Position numbers and translations under genes: made by a program
Shown here: positions 58,905 to 64,000 of the stretch, piece by piece
How the letters are laid out: every line of letters starts with the position of its first letter
How positions within the stretch are numbered: position 1 is the stretch's first letter
Notes under the pieces: generated by a model
What the model was told of the DNA's origin: nothing
What the model saw: the letters and a program-made list of their open reading frames with translations, nothing else
The model's database searches: none
Origin: Dromiciops gliroides
Taxonomy: Eukaryota > Chordata > Mammalia > Microbiotheria > Microbiotheriidae
NCBI RefSeq assembly: GCF_019393635.1
Contig: NC_057867.1
Location: forward strand, 52,359,143-52,423,142
Length of the DNA stretch: 64,000 nucleotides
Direction of reading: 5' to 3'

Positions 58905-61015
58905 ACATATACATTTAATAGGGGATAAAAGTCTTCTTAACTTACAGAGAAATAGGACAAGGGGATAGGATAAGGGAGGGACTTTAGAAGGGTATGCCAA
59001 TTAGGAAGGCAGTGGTCAGAAATAAATTAGATTTCTGACGAGGGACAGGATAAAAAGAGAAAGATAATCAGTGAAGGAAAATAGGTTGGAGAGAAATACA
59101 CAATTAGTAATTATAACTTTGAATGTGAATGAGATCAACTCACACATAAAGCAGAAACAGATAGCAGAATGGATCAAAACCCAGAACCTTGACAATATGT
59201 TGTTTACAAGAAACACATTAAAACATGAGAAGACGCACATAAAGTAAAAATAAAGGGCCAGAGTAGAATTTATTATGTTTTGGCAGATGTTAAAAAAGCA
59301 GGGGTGGCAATCGTGATCTCAGACAAAATTAAAGATAAAATAGATTTAAGAGATAAGCAGGAAAATGATATCATGCTAAAAAGTATAATGAAGTAATATC
59401 AGTATTAAATACATATGTACCAAATGCTATAGCATTCAGATTTTTCAAGGAAAAGTTAAATGAATCACAGGTGGAAATGGATAGCAACTAAGAAGCTAGT
59501 TGAAACAATAATTTTAGCAAAGTAGCAGGATATAAAATAAACCCACATAAATCATCAGCATTTCTATATATCACCAACAAAGCCCTGCAAGGAGAGAGAT
59601 ATTTCATTGAAAATAACCATAGACAATATAAAATACCTGGGAGTATACCTGCTAAGACAAACCCAGGAGCTATATGAACATAATTATAAAACACTTTTTA
59701 TACAAATAAAGTCAGATTTAAATAATTGGAGAATTATTAATTGTTCATGGGTGAGCTGAGCCAATATAATAAAAATGACACTTCTGTGTAAACTAATTTA
59801 CTTATTCAGTGACATTCCAATTAAATTACCAAAAAATTATTTTATTCCGCTAGAAAAAATAATAACAAAATTAATTTGGAAGAACAAAAGGTCAAGAATA
59901 TCAAAAGAATTAATGGGGAAAAACGTAAAGGTAGGAGGTCTAGCAGTGACAGATCTTAAACTATATTATAAGGCAGTAATTATTAAAACTGTCAGGTACT
60001 GGCTAAGAAATAGAATGGTGGCTCAGTGAATTAGAGTATATTTATAATACATAGTAGTAACTGGTTAGAGTAGCCTTGTGTTTGATAAATGAAAAGATTT
60101 AGGTTCAGGATAAGAATTCACCGTTTGGTAAAAATTGTTGGGAAAAGTGGAAATCAGTCTGGCAGAAACTAGGTATAATCCAAAATATTATGCCATTTAC
60201 CAAGATAACATCAAAATGGTTACATGATGGAGACATAAAGGGAGATATCATAAGTAAATTAGAAGAACATGGAACATATTACCTATCAGATATATGGATA
60301 GGAGAAGAAATTTATAAGTGAGAGAGAACATGGTGAGATATAAAATTGATAATTTTGATCACATTAAATTAAAAAGGTTTTGTACAAATAAAACCAATGT
60401 ACCCAAGATTAGAAAAAAAGCAAAAAAATTGGGGAAAATTTTTGTATACAGTTTTTTTTTCAGATAAAGGCCTTTTGCTTCAAATATATTAGGAAAAAGG
60501 GAAAAGAACGTAAATGTTCTAAAATATTTATAGCAATTCTCTTTGTGTTGACAAAGAACTAGACATTGAGGGGATCCCTATCTATTGGGGAGCAGCTGAA
60601 TAAATTGTGGTGTATGATTGTGATGGAATACTACTGTGCTGTAAGAAGTGATGAGCAAGTTGATTTTAGGAAAACATGGAAAGACTTGCATGAAATAATG
60701 CAGAGTGAAATGAGCAGAATCAAGAGAATGTTGTGTATAGCAACAGCAATATTGTTGAAAGAATAAATGTGAATCGCTAAGCCATTCTGAGTAATATGAA
60801 TATTCAAATCAACTATGAAGGAAGATGCCACCCACCTCCACAAAAAGAATTGATATGTATTGTATGGTCTCAAACACTTATCTCTATCTATATATCTGTA
60901 TCTACATCTACATTTATATCTGTATCTGTGTCAAATGTTGGCCTTCTCTAGTGTGGGGCTGGGTGGGAGGGAAATAGATTGGAACTCAAATGTAACCAAA
61001 AAACACTTTTGGAAA

Positions 61016-61529
61016 AAAGGAAGTAACCAGGAATTACTAAGAGGCGGAATGCATTCCAAGTATGGGGAACAGCCAGTGCAAAGACTGGCTTGTGGGATAT
61101 GGCAAGTAACCAATCTGGCCTGATCATAGAGGATGTGGAAGGATGTATTATATAAGAAGACTGGAAAGTTTGGAAAGAACAGGATTGAGAGGGTAGAGGC
61201 CAGTGTAAAGTCGAACTGTTTCACTAGGTGGGCAAGACTGGAAAGGGCAGAAAGTCTGGTTGGAGCAGGGCTCGTGGCCTCCAAAAATACTAAGGAGGGA
61301 GTGGGATTGTAGATTCGGTGTGAGGAAGACACTGGATTTAGGGGAGGTAGGGCATAGGAAGAGATGGAATGATAGGCGATTGTAATCGGATAAAAGAATT
61401 TCAGAGTTCTTACTCATGGAAATGGAAGACTTGTGGGTGATGGCAAGATCCAAGATGTGACTATCCCTGTGTGTATGTGATGTGGTGTAGTCAGTAGGTC
61501 AGAGGAGTTGAATATATTGAGAAACCCAG
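61016..61529. other. Intergenic with an old LINE-derived repeat
   Basis: About 61040-61240 ('gcattccaagtatggggaac', 'gtgcaaagactggcttgtgg') belongs to the family at 35.9 kb. No gene. Confidence 0.5.
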
Positions 61530-61668
61530 GGGCAGCTAGGTGGCGCAGTGGATAGAGCACTGGCCCTGGATTCAGGAGGACATGAGTTCAAATCTGGCCT
61601 CAGACATTTGACACTAACTGTGTGACCCTGGGCAAGTCACTTAACCCCAAATGCCTCACTAAAAAAAA
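61530..61668 (+). repeat. CORE-SINE (WSINE1/MAR1-type) with TSD
   Basis: Forward copy. 'gagaaacccag' flanks both ends. A few core bases are missing before 'tgtgtgaccctgggcaagtc'. Confidence 0.93.
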
Positions 61669-61997
61669 GAGAAACCCAGAGGTTGGGCTATTTGAAGGAA
61701 CATCCATATTGAGGATTAGGATTAGGATCAGGAAAATAGAAATTGGTGTAGAAAGGGAAGCTTAGTCAGGCATCATTAAATTTATTGAGAAATGAGAGAT
61801 CTTAGGGATGGTAGATAATGGCCACCAGGGTCTGAATTAGGCAATATATTTAGACAGAGTGAACCTCAAGGAGGGAGAAGTTGCTGAATGATGTTGGTAG
61901 AAAAAATCTGCAAGAGGTATATTGTGACTTCTCTTAGAATTAGTAAATCAGGGTTAGGGGCATGACAGAAGGTGCATCTAGGATTAGAAATTAAGTT
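61669..61997. other. Intergenic, nothing recognised
   Basis: No gene or repeat recognised. Confidence 0.4.
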
Positions 61998-62155
61998 GAG
62001 GGGACAACTAGGTGGTGCAGTGGATAAAGCATCGGCCCTGGATTAAGGAAGACCTGAGTTCAAATCCGGCCTCGGATACTTGACATTTACTAGCTGTGTG
62101 ACCCTGGGCAAGTCACTTAACCCTCATAGTCCGCCCCCCCCCCCAAATAAGAAAG
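61998..62155 (+). repeat. CORE-SINE (WSINE1/MAR1-type)
   Basis: Forward copy with a C-run in its tail. Flanks 'gaaattaagttgag' and 'gaaatgaagttgag' look like a target duplication with one mismatch. Confidence 0.92.
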
Positions 62156-62199
62156 AAATGAAGTTGAGGGATTTAGTATTGTTCAGAGGGAACCAGGTG

Positions 62200-62462
62200 G
62201 GTAGCTAAGGTAGCCCAGTGAATAGGGTACTGGGGATGGAGTCAGGAAGAGTCAGGAAGATACATTTTCCTGAGTTCCAACCTGGCCTCAGACACTGACT
62301 ATCTGTGTGACCTGAGCAAGTCACTTAACTCTATTTGCCTCAATTTCCTCATCTGTCAAATGAGCTGGAGGAGGAAATGGGAGACCACTCCAGTATCTTT
62401 GCCAAGAAAACCCCAAAATGGGGATAAAGAGTCAGACACAACTGAAAAATGACCGAACAACA
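62200..62462 (+). repeat. MAR1-type long CORE-SINE
   Basis: Head 'taaggtagcccagtgaatag', a core, and the 3' module 'atctttgccaagaaaacccc' and 'gtcagacacaactgaaaaat', as in the copy at 45.4 kb. A short internal duplication of 'gtcaggaaga' is present. Confidence 0.85.
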
Positions 62463-63565
62463 AAAGAGGGAACCAGATCTCAGTGAGAGCCAGAAGATGG
62501 AAGGAGCATGAAAGGAAGTTTTAAAATAAAGGGACATTTGTGAATTATAGACTGGAAGTTACTGGGGTTATAGTGGAATGGGCAGACAGATAAGAATACC
62601 ATACTTAGGGTTGAGGTGGAAGGGAATGAAAGAATGGGCAGCAAGGGTAGAAGATAGCGATTTGTTTTTTGGTAGTCTGAGATTTGCTATCATAGGGTGG
62701 GAGTTTCTTGACTATTGGGAAATGAGTCTAGGCAATGTATCATTGGATTGGAAGAGCCTTGCTGATGAAGCCAGGTGAATGGAATGTTCTTGGTCTGGGC
62801 TCAACTTCATAGTCTTGGTTCAAGGCCTTGACTGTGGTCTCAACATTGGTTGTAGCAGCCTTGTGTTCTGGGTCCCCAGGTCCCCTGTGCTGTTAAGGCG
62901 AGGATGGGGGCAGTCTGGGCCAGGCAGGCCTAGTATTCTTGGCACTAGAAAGGGCACCTGTGCCCTGATGGCAGGAACCTTTAAGCCTTTAATTTATCTA
63001 AAGATTTTCACATAGTATATGTTTAATAAATGCTTATTGAATTGAATTACCCTTCACTGAAATGTTGGAAATTCTTCAAAATTTTCTAGGAGATACAAAA
63101 CAGCTTATAAGGGATCATCTAATAGCCACAATGCCTTGATCTACGCAGGAAACACAGATATATAACAAGGGCAGATTAAAGCAAAAGGATTACATTTTCT
63201 ATGAGGCTCTGGGCCTCACGGATGGGTCTAATTAAAACTACCAATATGCCTGTAGTAGAAGGTGATTGTGTTGGGAATGAAGACAGAGAAGCAGTTGGGT
63301 GTGTGGAAATGATCATGGTGGTGCCCAGTGCAGGAAAGGGGTCAGCAGGTTGGTAGACTACTTGTTGACTGCTGAAAGCCAGCTGAGGAGATTGGAGACA
63401 ATGGACCTTCTGCTTTGACCCAGACAGCAGAGAACTTCAGCCACTCTCAGAGATGATTTCCATGTTGTCTATGGGGGTCCTTACCGTCTTTGGTTTGGTT
63501 GTGTAGCAAGAGATATTTACCATGCTCTCTGATACCATGCACCAGGGAACATCCACTCAAAGATT
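62463..63565. other. Intergenic, nothing recognised
   Basis: A short LINE/SINE tail at about 63005-63050 ('aataaatgcttattgaattg'). No gene. Confidence 0.4.
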
Positions 63566-63812
63566 TTGTTCAGTTGTTTCAGTCCTGTCTGACTGTGACC
63601 TCATTTGGGATTTTCTTGGCAAAGATATTGGAGCAGTTTGGCATTTCCTTCTCCAGCTCATTTTATAGATGAGGCAACTGAGGCAAACAGAGTTAAATGG
63701 ATTGCCCAGGATCAGGGAGCTAGTAAGTTTCTGACACCAGATTTGAACTCAGGAAGATGAGCCTGATTCCAGGTCTGGCACTTTATCTACTGTGCCACCC
63801 AGCTGCCCCAAG
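63566..63812 (-). repeat. MAR1-type long CORE-SINE
   Basis: Reverse copy: 'gttgtttcagtcctgtctga', 'gattttcttggcaaagatat', 'ggcatttccttctccagctc', ending 'gtgccacccagctgcccc'. Confidence 0.87.
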
Positions 63813-63827
63813 TGAATGCTTTGCGCA

Positions 63828-63863
63828 TACACACACAGACACACACACACACACACACATATG
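63828..63863. repeat. (CA)n microsatellite
   Basis: CA dinucleotides with one 'gacaca' interruption, followed by a short 'atgtgtgtat' inverted stretch. Confidence 0.93.
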
Positions 63864-64000
63864 TGTGTATATACACAAATACACATACTCATTTATCTAT
63901 CTATTCCTTGCCTGGTCTTCTAGCCTGAGGAAAAATGAGTTTTGATGAATTTAGTTTTCAGCTCATCTGGGATGGAAGCTTGAGCCCAATAAGTACCCTT

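Larger units (their letters stand above)
56300..61015 (+). mobile_element. Near full-span but decayed L1 LINE with nested SINEs
   Basis: A GC-rich 5' region (about 56300-56930, with TG and AGCAAG arrays) leads into an ORF1-like coding remnant (about 56930-57560: frames with EVEEKLGKEMSNARK and TEENNSLKIRI-type coiled-coil text, and LQPRITYPAKLS-like text), then ORF2 RT-domain remnants (59480-60030: KLIWKNKRSRISKELMGK, DLKLYYKAVIIKTVRYW) and the ORF2 C-terminus (60560-60765: MEYYCAVRSDEQVDFRKTWK). Stops, frameshifts and deletions are many. About 4.7 kb including two inserted SINEs, against roughly 6 kb for intact mammalian L1, so internal parts of ORF2 are lost. The boundaries are approximate, and the 5' region assignment is by position. 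Confidence 0.75.

Overview
The window looks like marsupial nuclear DNA. Its dominant young repeat is a short tRNA-type CORE-SINE with a 'ggggcagctaggtggc' head and a MIR-like core ('agctgtgtgaccctgggcaa'). I associate it from memory with the marsupial WSINE1/MAR1 group. It sits among older MIR, L2, CR1/L3-like and L1 remnants, as expected in a therian mammal. I cannot tell an American from an Australian marsupial. ZIC3 is X-linked in humans, in a part of the X shared with marsupials, so X linkage here is likely but inferred. || Layout. Positions 1-2511 are SINEs and apparent intron sequence. Positions 2512-3274 (minus strand) hold the first exon of a ZIC-family zinc-finger gene, followed by its CpG island and a CCAAT/TATA-like promoter near 3815-3871. 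Positions 5475-16900 are intergenic, nearly free of young repeats, with a CpG-rich patch (9.4-11.2 kb) and a second promoter-like cluster (15.35-15.56 kb). ZIC3 occupies 17726-21306 on the plus strand, with three exons and a predicted 468 residues, a CCAAT-rich upstream region and a long AT-rich 3' region. An unassigned CpG island with NRF1-like and YY1-like sites lies at 25.25-26.75 kb. From about 27 kb to the end I see no protein-coding host gene. That part holds SINEs, L1/L2/CR1 remnants, microsatellites and several repeat-free AT-rich blocks that could be distal enhancers. || Main result. The minus-strand exon keeps the ZIC-type tandem CxW fingers 1-3 and splices in the same phase at the same HTG codon as ZIC3. 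It lies head to head with ZIC3, 14.45 kb between start codons. From established knowledge, vertebrate ZIC genes come in divergent pairs (ZIC1/ZIC4, ZIC2/ZIC5, and zic3/zic6 in teleosts), and human ZIC3 is unpaired. I infer that this exon is the retained ZIC3 partner, a candidate ZIC6 ortholog in a marsupial. Exons for fingers 4-5 are not in the 2.5 kb available to the left, so the gene either continues outside the window or is truncated.
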